From positions 1 through 55,284 of the forward strand of contig NZ_JACJPO010000017.1 of assembly GCF_014696105.1 (NCBI RefSeq): a stretch of DNA of 55,284 nt, given 5' to 3'. How positions within the stretch are numbered: position 1 is the stretch's first letter; every line of letters begins with the position of its first letter. Below the pieces are notes generated by a model. It searched no databases, had not been told where the DNA came from, and saw only the letters and a program-made list of their open reading frames with translations. The position numbers and the translations under genes are program-made. This DNA comes from Microcoleus sp. FACHB-1515 (lineage in GTDB: Bacteria > Cyanobacteriota > Cyanobacteriia > Elainellales > Elainellaceae). Of the stretch, positions 17,594 to 26,607 are shown piece by piece.

Positions 17594-18841
17594 ATGAAAA
17601 TTGCAGTCATCGGATCGAAAGGTTTGCCTCCTAAGCAGGGTGGAATTGAACATCACTGTGCAGAAATTTACACTCGCATGGTTGCACAAGGTCATTCTGT
17701 TGATTTGTACGCTCGACCTTCCTACACCGATCAAGCTTGGGGTCAGCGACAAAACTACAAGGGGATCAACGTGATCAGCCTGCCATCGATCAGCGTGAGG
17801 GGAATTGATGCTTTTGTTAGCTCTGCGATCGCCGCGATCGCTGCCAGCAAAGAGCAATACGACATCATCCACTTTCATGCACTCGGCCCGGCTCTGTTTA
17901 GTGCGCTACCCAAAATTGCTTCTCCTGCCAAAGTCGTCGTTACCTGTCACGGTTTAGATTGGCAACGCGCAAAATGGGGCAATATTTCCAGCCGTTTGAT
18001 TCGCATGGGAGAACAAAGCGCGGTTCGTTTTGCAGATGCGATCGTCACCGTGTCTGAAGATCTTCAAACTTACTTCATGGAAAGCTACGACAAAGAAACG
18101 ACTTACATCACAAACGCTCCTGCTAGCTATGTGGAGACCGATTCTGACTTTTCCTACGTTCAGTCTTTGGGCTTACAGCAAGATCAATACATTCTTTTCC
18201 TGGGGCGACTTGTTCCTGAAAAGCGCCCTGAACTGCTGATCAAAGCGTTTCAAGCACTTCAGCCACCGGGGTGGAAGCTTGTTTTGGTGGGGAACAATAG
18301 CAACACACCCAGCTACACCTCGGAGCTATTTGGGCTGGCAGGCGAAGATCCAAACATTCTTTTTGCGGGAGAATTGCGAGGCAAAGAATTGGCGGAAATG
18401 GTGAGAGGAGCAGGCTTGTTTGTTCTGCCTTCAGATGTGGAAGGACTGCCGCTAGCAATGTTGGAGGCAATGCAAGAAGGCATTCCCGTGCTTGCCAGCG
18501 ACATTCCTGTGAATCAGCGGCTACTTGGTAAGGATCGAGGCATTCTTTTCCAAGCTGGCAACCTTGACTCTTGTATTGCAGGTTTGAATCGAGCTATGAC
18601 GAATCCTCAAGAACTCAAAGCGATCGCTCAGCGTGCAAAAACCTATGTGCAAAAGCACCACAACTGGGACAAGATTACTGAGGAATGCCTGTATGTATAT
18701 GATGAAGTTCGATTTGGCAGAACTTCATCGCCGACCACAAAACGCTCATGGGTTTTTCGCAACCCGCAAAATCAACCTGCAATTCGCCTGGCAAAATCTG
18801 TTCAAGAAAAGGAGAAAATCAAGCTGCTTGAAAAAGCTTAG
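17594..18841 (+). CDS. Glycosyltransferase family 4 (DUF1972-type N-terminus)
   Basis: A 415-residue GT-B glycosyltransferase. The start at 17594 gives MKIAVIGSKGLPPKQGGIEH, the usual N-terminus of this subgroup; an upstream TTG at 17534 would add 20 residues of no known domain. Donor-domain motifs are FLGRLVPEKRPELLIKAF (about 203-220) and EGLPLAMLEAMQEGIPVLAS (about 283-302, E-x7-E). Subgroup members often act in polysaccharide backbone or rhamnosyl-type transfer, but specificity cannot be read here. The basic C-terminal 40 residues extend past the normal GT4 fold. Confidence 0.87.
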   Translation: MKIAVIGSKGLPPKQGGIEHHCAEIYTRMVAQGHSVDLYARPSYTDQAWGQRQNYKGINVISLPSISVRGIDAFVSSAIAAIAASKEQYDIIHFHALGPALFSALPKIASPAKVVVTCHGLDWQRAKWGNISSRLIRMGEQSAVRFADAIVTVSEDLQTYFMESYDKETTYITNAPASYVETDSDFSYVQSLGLQQDQYILFLGRLVPEKRPELLIKAFQALQPPGWKLVLVGNNSNTPSYTSELFGLAGEDPNILFAGELRGKELAEMVRGAGLFVLPSDVEGLPLAMLEAMQEGIPVLASDIPVNQRLLGKDRGILFQAGNLDSCIAGLNRAMTNPQELKAIAQRAKTYVQKHHNWDKITEECLYVYDEVRFGRTSSPTTKRSWVFRNPQNQPAIRLAKSVQEKEKIKLLEKA

Positions 18842-19223
18842 GTTTTTTGAAACGCAGAGCTTGTGTTCAATTGCTGAATTGACGACAGTAGGCTAGAGCG
18901 CTAAACGCATTGTTGAGCAAAGAACGCTTCTCAAACTTTTTGTCTTTACAAAGGGTTTGAGAAGCGCTGCATTGATATTTCACTGATATTTCACTGTTCC
19001 GAAAAAAGCAATAGAAGAAGACAAGATTAAGACAACGTCGTTGAATATATTTTTTTATTAAGGAGTCAATTAGCGGGTAGGCTTAATCAGATCCCTGCGT
19101 TAGTCTAGATGCGTGCCGCAATGATGAGCGCTCCTAACTCTCTGCCTCTTTTTTGTCTTCTAATGGCTAGCTCTCCGAGTTGCTTTAGAGTGCCGCACCA
19201 AAGTTCTTTCAGCGAAGTTTTGT
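18842..19223. other. Intergenic region within the EPS cluster, about 380 bases
   Basis: It contains the 12-bp hairpin at 18925-18966 and, just after it, a short direct repeat (TGATATTTCAC twice). The size and hairpin suggest transcription ends after the two GT4 genes and restarts before the Wzc-like gene. Confidence 0.45.
18925..18966 (+). terminator. Hairpin after the second GT4 gene
   Basis: A perfect 12-bp stem (18925-18936 with 18955-18966) with an 18-base loop lies 83 bases after the GT4 stop. No U tract follows, so it may be an attenuating or mRNA-protecting structure rather than an intrinsic terminator. Confidence 0.4.
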
Positions 19224-21416
19224 ATGGGTAAAGTTCATCCTGCCTTGGCGACCCTTTCAGCTTCAAGACGGCATTATTGGGCTGGACTAGCAGTTTTTGC
19301 GGCTGTTCTAGGAACAGCTACAGCCATTCTCTCTACTGCTTCTTCTCGCTATGAAACCTCGGCTCGACTCATCGTACAAGATAATAGAGCAAGCATTTCA
19401 GATTTGGGGCAGCGCTTGACGACTGCTGAGCCTCCGCGCGATGTTAATCCGATCGCAACCCAAGCAGAACTTGTTACCTCCCAGCGAGTCATTCAGCGAG
19501 CGATCGAATCTTTGCAGCAAAAAGGCGAAATCAGCAGCGAAGCACTTCCCAGTGCATCTGAAATTCGTGGAGATGTCAGTGTCAAGATTGTTCCCGCTAC
19601 GAGCATTTTAGACTTAACTTATCAGCATTCAGATCCAGAAATTGCTGCAAGCGTTTTGAATGCGATTGCAGAGTCAATGGTCATCGAGAATACGCAAGCA
19701 ATTCGCTCAGAAGCATCTTCAGTACGGGAGTTTTTAGAAAAGCAAATTCCCGTGCTTCAAGCAAACTTGAGACAGGCTGAAATTAACGAAAGAAACTACA
19801 GACGCGACAATTCTCTGGTTTTGCCGGATGTTCAAGTTGAAAGCTTGGTGACCAGCTTGACTGCGCTAGAGCAGGAAAAAGGCAAGCTAGTCGCGCAGCT
19901 TCAGGAACTTGGCACTCGTAATAGCTTGTTGCAGCAAGTTACATCGGTCAATGCTCCTGAAACTGCCTACTCAGCCGTTCGAGTGGGGCAAGATGAGCAG
20001 TTACAGAATTTGCAAGGCCAGCTAACAGCATTAGACGCTGAAATTGCCGATCGACGATCGCGTTTGGGCGACCAACATCCCGATTTGCTCGCAGCTTTAG
20101 ACAAACGTGAGGAACTTCAAGCGCTTTACGATCAGCGGCTGGCAAGCTTGTCTTCGCAAGGCAATTCTGCTGCCTCTGGGAATTCAGCTTCTAATGAGCT
20201 GAGTCAAAAGTTGCTGTCTGACTATATCGAGAGTGACATTAACCGTAGAGCTTTAGTCGATCGATTGCGGGTCGTACAGGCGGAAGTTGCTAGGCTGCAA
20301 AGTCGAGTTGCTCAAGTTCCGGTTTTACAGCAGCCCTTGACAGCCCTGGTTCGTTCGCGAGAAGAAGCAGCAAGCACACTCGCACAAGCCCAAGCCAAAT
20401 TTCAAGAGGCACAAATTGCGGAAGCACAGCTCACTGGCAGCATTCAAATTGTGGGAGCCGCCGAAGTGCCAACATCGCCTGTTTCGCCAAAAGCGCCTGT
20501 TATTTTAGTGATGGCGATCGCGGTTGGAACAGTTCTTGGCATCGGTGTGGTTCTGCTTTTGGAAGTTGCGAATGTGGCATTACAAACTTCAGAAGAAGTC
20601 GAAGAGCGATTGAAGCTTCCAGTTCTTGGCGTTTTACCAAAAATGCCAGCCAAGCTTGAAGTCAAGCAGTTTTTAGACAATCCTGATTTCGTTGAACCCT
20701 ACAGAGCGTTGCTAAAAAACCTAGAGTCTCAATCTGCTCCTCAACTTTCAGTTTTGGAGCCAGAATACAGCACAGCAACAGTCAATACAAACAATCATTT
20801 TTCGGCGCAAGGAAAAGCTTCAGGTCAATTGAGCAAGCAAGCGCGAGTCATTGTGATCAGCAGCACGATCGATGAGGAAGGAAAATCTCAGGTCGGTTTG
20901 TTTCTCGCTGCTGTCGGCGCAATGCTATCTCGACGAACCCTGCTGATTGACGTAGACTCTCGTTCTCCGGTGCAGCATCATCTCCTCGATCTACCGAAAT
21001 ATCCTGGATTGACCGAAGTGATTGGCGAGCACACGCCGCTTGCACAGGCTGTTCAAAGCACAGAAGTGGAAGGGCTGTCGTTGCTCGCGTATGGACACAC
21101 GATCGATCGCCCTTCAACCTTGACCGAATCAAAACTGATGAAGAAGCTCTTAAATGATGCTCGTGCTGACTACGATTTGATCATCTTGGATGCTCCTCCT
21201 GTTAGCACTTGCGCTGATGCCGCCACACTAAGTCAGCTTGCCGATGGTTTAGTCTTAGTTGTGCGGCCAAACTTTACCCCTAGACAGGTTGCTGAGCAAG
21301 CTATCTCCGATCTTCAAAAGCGGAATGCGCCAGTTCTAGGAACAGTACTGAACAGCACGATTAGCGCTACAGAAAAAGCTTCCACGCCAAGGCTGCGATC
21401 TGCTGCCCTGCGTTGA
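19224..21416 (+). CDS. Wzc-like polysaccharide co-polymerase with BY-kinase-like domain
   Basis: A 730-residue inner-membrane protein of the exopolysaccharide co-polymerase (PCP-2a, GumC/Wzc) family, which controls chain length and export. TM1 lies at about 15-35 and TM2 at about 424-448. A long periplasmic coiled coil (about 160-410) lies between them. The cytoplasmic kinase-like domain (about 530-710) has a Walker A region with EEGKSQ near 551, Walker A' LLIDVDSR near 573, and Walker B LIILDAPPV near 652. The usual motif is GEGKST, so the ATP-binding loop is altered. No tyrosine follows Walker B, so the autophosphorylated Tyr cluster of Wzc/CapB kinases is missing. Kinase activity is therefore doubtful. 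The Wza-like gene follows after 75 bases. Confidence 0.85.
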   Translation: MGKVHPALATLSASRRHYWAGLAVFAAVLGTATAILSTASSRYETSARLIVQDNRASISDLGQRLTTAEPPRDVNPIATQAELVTSQRVIQRAIESLQQKGEISSEALPSASEIRGDVSVKIVPATSILDLTYQHSDPEIAASVLNAIAESMVIENTQAIRSEASSVREFLEKQIPVLQANLRQAEINERNYRRDNSLVLPDVQVESLVTSLTALEQEKGKLVAQLQELGTRNSLLQQVTSVNAPETAYSAVRVGQDEQLQNLQGQLTALDAEIADRRSRLGDQHPDLLAALDKREELQALYDQRLASLSSQGNSAASGNSASNELSQKLLSDYIESDINRRALVDRLRVVQAEVARLQSRVAQVPVLQQPLTALVRSREEAASTLAQAQAKFQEAQIAEAQLTGSIQIVGAAEVPTSPVSPKAPVILVMAIAVGTVLGIGVVLLLEVANVALQTSEEVEERLKLPVLGVLPKMPAKLEVKQFLDNPDFVEPYRALLKNLESQSAPQLSVLEPEYSTATVNTNNHFSAQGKASGQLSKQARVIVISSTIDEEGKSQVGLFLAAVGAMLSRRTLLIDVDSRSPVQHHLLDLPKYPGLTEVIGEHTPLAQAVQSTEVEGLSLLAYGHTIDRPSTLTESKLMKKLLNDARADYDLIILDAPPVSTCADAATLSQLADGLVLVVRPNFTPRQVAEQAISDLQKRNAPVLGTVLNSTISATEKASTPRLRSAALR

Positions 21417-21491
21417 GCCAATCGCAAGATTGCGATCTGGTGCTGCTAGCACAGATTCATGCATCCCCCTGTACTTCAAGGACAATCATTC

Positions 21492-22532
21492 ATGAGATTC
21501 ATTGCGGTAGCTTGTGCTTTGAGCTTGGGCGTTTCGATGCACATCGTAAGTTACTCCAGTCCCGCTCAGGCTCAAATTGCTGAGCCGACACTCGCTGAGC
21601 CGACAGCCGCTCAATCTGCTACGCTGCTAAAACCTGGCGATCGCATCCGCATTACGGTTATTGGCTTTCCAGAACTTTCCGGTGAGCAACTGGTGGCAGC
21701 CGACGGCACGATTCAGCTTCCCCTTGCTGGCGCGATCGATGTCGGCAGATTAATTCCCACCCAAGCGGTAGCTCGCATCAGTGAAGCACTGCTCCCATAT
21801 GTTCGGCGTCCACAAGTGAGTTTGGTGGTTCTCAGCCTCAGTTCTCTGCGAGTGACGGTGACAGGTGAAGTTGTCCAGCCAGGTCCTCGCTTACTGAGTC
21901 CGTATGCCTCAGACTCGGTTGAGGAGACGGCTCCGATCAGACCTGTGACGCTCAGTAGTGCTTTGCTTCAGGCAGGAGGAATTACACCCAATGCAGACAT
22001 TCAAAATGTGATTATTCGCCGCATTGATTCGACCCGTTCAGGCGTGGGGACTTCGGAGGAACCAGCAAAAACTGAAATCCGTGTTGATCTTTGGCAGTCG
22101 ATCCGAGGCGGCGATCTAGCAGCAGATCCGCGAATTCAAGACGGTGATGAAATTATCATTCCCACTGCTGGTTCTAATGGAATTGACCAGCGTGCCTTGT
22201 TAAGTTCAACGGTCGCTCCTACTCAAATTACGGTACAAGTTGCTGGAGAAGTCGTTAGTCCTGGCTCGATTGAGTTAGCTCCGAGCGCTGATTTGAGTGC
22301 AGCAGTTGCTGCGGCTGGTGGCCCCACCGATGATGCAGATGCGAATAGAATCGCTTTGCTTCGAGTTGCTCCTGATGGTCGTTTGCAACAGCAAATCTAT
22401 GAGTTCGGCGAAAACTCGTTGCCCCTGAGGGATGGCGATGTGATCGTCGTTGACAAGCGGTCGGAAAGGGAAGCGCTTAATGTTCTTAACCTCCTCTTGA
22501 ATCCGCTTGGGTTTCTTTTTGATCTCTTCTAA
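21492..22532 (+). CDS. Wza-like polysaccharide export protein (Poly_export / SLBB)
   Basis: A 346-residue exported protein forming the outer-membrane polysaccharide channel or its periplasmic part. The ATG at 21492 is chosen because AAGGA precedes it and it leads straight into a signal peptide ending near SPAQAQ (about residues 23-28). The Poly_export domain starts at LKPGDRIRITVIGFPELSG (about 45-63). Two SLBB-like beta-grasp domains follow, marked by VTVTGEVVQPGPRLL and ITVQVAGEVVSPGSIEL. The signal has no lipobox Cys, unlike E. coli Wza. It sits between the Wzc-like and Wzy-like genes, 13 bases before the latter. Confidence 0.87.
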   Translation: MRFIAVACALSLGVSMHIVSYSSPAQAQIAEPTLAEPTAAQSATLLKPGDRIRITVIGFPELSGEQLVAADGTIQLPLAGAIDVGRLIPTQAVARISEALLPYVRRPQVSLVVLSLSSLRVTVTGEVVQPGPRLLSPYASDSVEETAPIRPVTLSSALLQAGGITPNADIQNVIIRRIDSTRSGVGTSEEPAKTEIRVDLWQSIRGGDLAADPRIQDGDEIIIPTAGSNGIDQRALLSSTVAPTQITVQVAGEVVSPGSIELAPSADLSAAVAAAGGPTDDADANRIALLRVAPDGRLQQQIYEFGENSLPLRDGDVIVVDKRSEREALNVLNLLLNPLGFLFDLF

Positions 22533-22545
22533 GCAGGAAGCAGTC

Positions 22546-24018
22546 ATGTCACTCTATCCGCGATTTAACTTGGCTCCTTATTTGGCCTTGCTGATCACAG
22601 CAGCAGGAGTTTCGATCGGCCTGGCTGCTGGATTCATAGTAGGAGTTCAACCGATACTTCTTGTAGTGTTTTTTGTTGCATTTACCACGCTCTTCTTCTT
22701 TTTCAAAGATTTTGAAAAAACCGTATTAGGACTGCTGATTCTACGCAGTTCTCTAGATATCTTTTCGGCGCAGCAATTGCCTGCTGCATTCGCAATTGGA
22801 ATTGACATTCTCGCGCTGCTTTACGTTGCATTTAAACTAATTTCGCGTCAAAAAGTACAAACAGACGGATTCTTTTACTTTTTCGCTGGATGGGTTGCCA
22901 TTCAAGGATTATGGGTTATTCTATTGCCTTTGGGCGGATTAGGATTAGGGGCATCAGCTCTAGATGATGCGATTCGAGAATGGATTCGGCTATTTTCATT
23001 TTTAATGATCTACCTATTAGTTTTGCAGCTTAAGGAAAAGATCTCGCCAGAGAAAGCAATCAATGCTTTGTTTCTTAGTTTGATTGCGCCACTCACAGCG
23101 GCCTGCATGCAGACGTTTCTACCTGCTTCATTGGTTCCAAAGATCTTGTTAGCTTCAGCAAGTACTGGCGAGATCGGTACAGCCTCACGCATCAATGGTA
23201 CACTTGGACATCCCAATAGCTTTGCGACTTTTGCGCTGTTGTTTCTCGGCTTAACGCTTTGGAAATTTAGCTATTGCCGTCAGCGACTACCCTGGGCATT
23301 GCTGCTGGCTGCCGTTGCATTCTTCTTAGTTGCAACGCAATCTTTGACTGGATTAGTGATGTTGCTGGCTTTTGCGATCGCGTTCTTCTTACCCAGAATG
23401 AGTTTGGTGAATTTGGTTGCTGGGACGCTTCTGATTTTAATTGTTGGTGGTCTATTTCTCAGTTCAGAAGCCGGACAGGTGCGTTTGAATGAACTTTACT
23501 CAACCCCGCTATTGAATCCAGATATTGACTGGTCTCGTTCAGTTGCCATGCAGCTTTCATCTTCTAGCTCTCAAGCCAACAGCTTCAACTGGCGCGTCAC
23601 TCAATGGACATTTCTACTACAATCCTGGGAAGATTTTCCCATCCTAGGTTATGGCCTAGGCACAACTAAAGCGGTCAGTATTTTTCATAACGCTGCTCAC
23701 AATGACTACATCCGCGCTTTGGTTGAGGGCGGAATCGTTGGACTATCTTGTTTCCTAGTTTTTCTGCTGGCTCAAGCGATTCGTCTTCTGCAACTGCGAT
23801 ATGCCATACCGCAGAGCGCTGCTCGACGAGATCTTTGTTCAATGATGCTGGCATTTCTGGCGTCAATGTGTGTTGGAATGCTAGCAGGAAACGTTGTAGG
23901 ACAAACTCCTTTGTGGTTCTACTGGTGTACTTTGCTATCAATTGTTGGTTGGAATTGGACACAACCTTCAAATCATTCCGATCGAATCAGTCACAAATCG
24001 CTTCAACCTGAAAACTGA
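22546..24018 (+). CDS. O-antigen ligase / Wzy-type polysaccharide polymerase
   Basis: A 490-residue polytopic membrane protein of the Wzy_C (O-antigen ligase) family, with about ten to twelve hydrophobic segments. The start at 22546 has AGGA eight bases upstream and begins MSLYPRFN; the longer frame would overlap the previous gene. The large periplasmic loop carries NSFNWRVTQW and, after FPILGYGLG, the conserved AHNDYIRALVEGGIVGL (about 385-401). In this context it probably polymerises lipid-linked repeat units on the periplasmic face. A ligase role cannot be excluded by sequence. Confidence 0.85.
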   Translation: MSLYPRFNLAPYLALLITAAGVSIGLAAGFIVGVQPILLVVFFVAFTTLFFFFKDFEKTVLGLLILRSSLDIFSAQQLPAAFAIGIDILALLYVAFKLISRQKVQTDGFFYFFAGWVAIQGLWVILLPLGGLGLGASALDDAIREWIRLFSFLMIYLLVLQLKEKISPEKAINALFLSLIAPLTAACMQTFLPASLVPKILLASASTGEIGTASRINGTLGHPNSFATFALLFLGLTLWKFSYCRQRLPWALLLAAVAFFLVATQSLTGLVMLLAFAIAFFLPRMSLVNLVAGTLLILIVGGLFLSSEAGQVRLNELYSTPLLNPDIDWSRSVAMQLSSSSSQANSFNWRVTQWTFLLQSWEDFPILGYGLGTTKAVSIFHNAAHNDYIRALVEGGIVGLSCFLVFLLAQAIRLLQLRYAIPQSAARRDLCSMMLAFLASMCVGMLAGNVVGQTPLWFYWCTLLSIVGWNWTQPSNHSDRISHKSLQPEN

Positions 24019-24277
24019 GCAGATCTAGCTTTTTCAACTAATAGCTGAAACTCTCTAAGTAGGAGTTAACAAATCATCGGTGGGCAGCATTTAGATTGAA
24101 CTAGTAAAGTTCTGAATCTACTTAAAGAATGCCTCACAAGTTTCTAGTCACTACACATTTCTGTAGAAATTATGATGAGATGATGAAGCTGCTGATCTTG
24201 AGTAGAACAGCATTGAAAGTCATGTTAGAACTAGCGAAGAGATTAGGAAGTTGTAAAAAAGGAGCCTAAGCGTAGCT

Positions 24278-25234
24278 ATGAGTACTGCTGACTATTTAGT
24301 GATGGGGTTTGCTACTAATCTTGATCCCGTTCGCCTTGAAGTGTTCGCCAAGACGCTGCGGAGTGTTTATTCGCCTCAGCAGTGCGATTTGGTCATCATC
24401 ACTAATCGAGTCGATGACAAGCTGAATCAGTTGGCACAACAATACGCGATCGAGTTTGTTCACACACCAAACAGCTTCAGCTTCAAAATCAACAAATTTG
24501 CAAAATTGCTGTATCAAGCGCTGGTTTATCTGTCGAAGTGGCTTGCAGAAACTACGCAACGGATTCCTTCATTGCGAGCTATTTTCTATGAACTCTACCC
24601 ACTGCTGCTGCGGCTTTGGCACCATCCATTGTTTGTGCGCTGGATGAGCTACCAAGATTTTCTAAAAGTGCGCCAAAACTACAAGCGAATTTTAATCTCA
24701 GATGTTAGAGATGTTTCATTTCAGGCACCGTTTTTTGAGCATTTGGGTGAAGCAAGCTTGCATCTGTTTGAACAAGATCAAATCTATGGTGTTGCTGAAG
24801 TTGATACTCGCTGGTATCAAGAACTGTACGGTTCACAAGAGCTTGCTAAAGTCAATGGTAAGCCCGCCCTTTGCCTCGGCACTATCATGGGAGATTTTCA
24901 GGGCGTAAAAACGCTGGTTGATTCATTGTGTGAGGATACCTTAAAGTGCCCATTTGGTCGCGTCGATCAAACGGTGTTCAACAAGCTGTTCTATGAGGGC
25001 AGGTTTAATGGTGTAACAATTCAAGTACACGACAACAAAGAAGGGCCGATTTTAACGATCTCAGAACCACACGTTGTAGATCACTTCAAGACTGATTTGG
25101 ACGGGGTGTTTTACAAAGAAAACAAAAACCTGATCCCAGTCATTCACATGTACGATCGCCACTCGGAAACTCTTGCTTACTTCACGAATGTGGTGGGCTA
25201 TGAAATCAATGGTAAAGGCTTTGTTAAAAGCTAG
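24278..25234 (+). CDS. Putative GT-A-type glycosyltransferase
   Basis: A 318-residue protein without signal or membrane segment. The central stretch ILISDVRDVSFQ (about 138-149) looks like the DxD-type metal/nucleotide-binding strand of GT-A transferases, with the two Asp residues in DVRD. Downstream features such as CLGTIMGDFQGV and CPFGRVDQTVFNKLFY (about 225-240) match the acceptor-side pattern seen in proteins that read a donor sugar with a following D-Q pair. I do not know the exact family; it resembles eukaryote-like nucleotide-diphospho-sugar transferases. An AAGGAG lies 13 bases before the ATG, farther than usual. It sits 16 bases before the shared GT2 repeat. Confidence 0.6.
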   Translation: MSTADYLVMGFATNLDPVRLEVFAKTLRSVYSPQQCDLVIITNRVDDKLNQLAQQYAIEFVHTPNSFSFKINKFAKLLYQALVYLSKWLAETTQRIPSLRAIFYELYPLLLRLWHHPLFVRWMSYQDFLKVRQNYKRILISDVRDVSFQAPFFEHLGEASLHLFEQDQIYGVAEVDTRWYQELYGSQELAKVNGKPALCLGTIMGDFQGVKTLVDSLCEDTLKCPFGRVDQTVFNKLFYEGRFNGVTIQVHDNKEGPILTISEPHVVDHFKTDLDGVFYKENKNLIPVIHMYDRHSETLAYFTNVVGYEINGKGFVKS

Positions 25235-25250
25235 ATCGTTCCACACATTC

Positions 25251-25605
25251 GGAGGATTTTGTTAGTGCCAAAAGTTTCTGTTGTCATTCCTGCATACAAC
25301 GCAATGGGTTATCTGCCCGAAACCCTAGCAAGCGCTCTCAATCAAACGTTTGTAGACTATGAAGTGATCATCGTTGATGATGGCAGCAAAGACAATATTC
25401 AACAGTGGGCGGCTCAACTGAGCGATCCACGCGTCAAACTGATTTCGCAAGAGAATCAAGGACTGAGCGGAGCACGCAACACTGGAATTGCTCATGCTCA
25501 GGGCGAGTATGTTGCATTTCTGGATGCAGATGATCTTTGGGCACCCACAAAGCTCGAAAAACAGGTGCAGCTTCTTGAGCAAGACCCAGATGTTGGGCTA
25601 GTTTA
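25251..25605 (+). repeat. 355-bp exact direct repeat, copy 1
   Basis: It is identical base for base to 26253-26607, offset by 1002. It spans the ribosome site, the start codon and about the first 114 codons of the GT2 gene. The sequences differ immediately outside both ends. Confidence 0.97.
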
Positions 25606-26245
25606 CACTTGGTCAGACTTAATCGATCAGCACAGTAAACCGCTAGGTAGAGTGCTGAGGAGCAACGCGGAAGGAAACGTTTGGACAGAACTGATTAAGC
25701 AGAATTTTGTTGCCAATGGCAGTACACCGATGGTGCGTCGTCATTGCTTTGAGACAGTTGGATTATTTGATGTAGCGCTGCGAAGTGCTGAAGACCACGA
25801 TATGTGGCTTCGCATGGCTCCACATTATTCATTTGCAGTCGTGCGAGAGCCGCTAACTCAATATCGCATATTGGACAACAGCCTCTCCAAAAATCTGCTG
25901 GTCATGGAACGTTCTGCTTTTGTTCCCTTGGAGAGAGCTTTTGCTTCACCGCCCTCCGATATCGATCGGCATGAACTAGAAACACTCAAGCGTCAAGCGT
26001 ATGGTTCTAGGTATCTTCTTCTTTCCTGGTATGCGATCAAAAGCCGCAGCAGAGATTATCAAGCGGCCATCCGCTATTGCAAACAGGCGCTTCAACATAA
26101 TCCAAAGCTGCGTTTCTCTAAAAGCTACGCTCGTTTGATCATTACGATCGCGATCATTCAACGTCTTGGTGCTTCTCAGTACGATCGATTGCTGTCCTTG
26201 CTCTACCTGCTACGTCAAAGATTTTTGAGTACCGCATCTAAATAA
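25265..26245 (+). CDS. Glycosyltransferase family 2, tandem copy A
   Basis: A 326-residue inverting GT-A enzyme. Start GTG at 25265 lies nine bases after GGAGG and gives MPKVSVVIPAYN; an upstream TTG would be only three bases from the ribosome site. The donor-binding fold is clear: VSVVIPAYNAMGYLPETLAS (about 4-23), EVIIVDDGSKDN (about 34-45), and the metal-binding FLDADD near 88-93. The catalytic-side acidic motif appears as SAEDHDMWLRM (about 178-188). A helical tail follows from about 215. The first 114 codons are nucleotide-identical to the next gene, while the rest has clearly diverged, so acceptor specificity probably differs while the donor may be the same. Confidence 0.92.
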   Translation: MPKVSVVIPAYNAMGYLPETLASALNQTFVDYEVIIVDDGSKDNIQQWAAQLSDPRVKLISQENQGLSGARNTGIAHAQGEYVAFLDADDLWAPTKLEKQVQLLEQDPDVGLVYTWSDLIDQHSKPLGRVLRSNAEGNVWTELIKQNFVANGSTPMVRRHCFETVGLFDVALRSAEDHDMWLRMAPHYSFAVVREPLTQYRILDNSLSKNLLVMERSAFVPLERAFASPPSDIDRHELETLKRQAYGSRYLLLSWYAIKSRSRDYQAAIRYCKQALQHNPKLRFSKSYARLIITIAIIQRLGASQYDRLLSLLYLLRQRFLSTASK

Positions 26246-26252
26246 AGCTGTA

Positions 26253-26607
26253 GGAGGATTTTGTTAGTGCCAAAAGTTTCTGTTGTCATTCCTGCATACA
26301 ACGCAATGGGTTATCTGCCCGAAACCCTAGCAAGCGCTCTCAATCAAACGTTTGTAGACTATGAAGTGATCATCGTTGATGATGGCAGCAAAGACAATAT
26401 TCAACAGTGGGCGGCTCAACTGAGCGATCCACGCGTCAAACTGATTTCGCAAGAGAATCAAGGACTGAGCGGAGCACGCAACACTGGAATTGCTCATGCT
26501 CAGGGCGAGTATGTTGCATTTCTGGATGCAGATGATCTTTGGGCACCCACAAAGCTCGAAAAACAGGTGCAGCTTCTTGAGCAAGACCCAGATGTTGGGC
26601 TAGTTTA
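26253..26607 (+). repeat. 355-bp exact direct repeat, copy 2
   Basis: It is identical to 25251-25605, including the ribosome site and silent codon positions. Identity ends sharply at a synonymous change (Tyr codon TAC versus TAT). Confidence 0.97.

Noticed and set aside
25251-26607. Insertion-sequence origin for the 355-bp repeat
   Set aside because: It has no terminal inverted repeats or transposase; it is the coding 5' part of GT2 genes.
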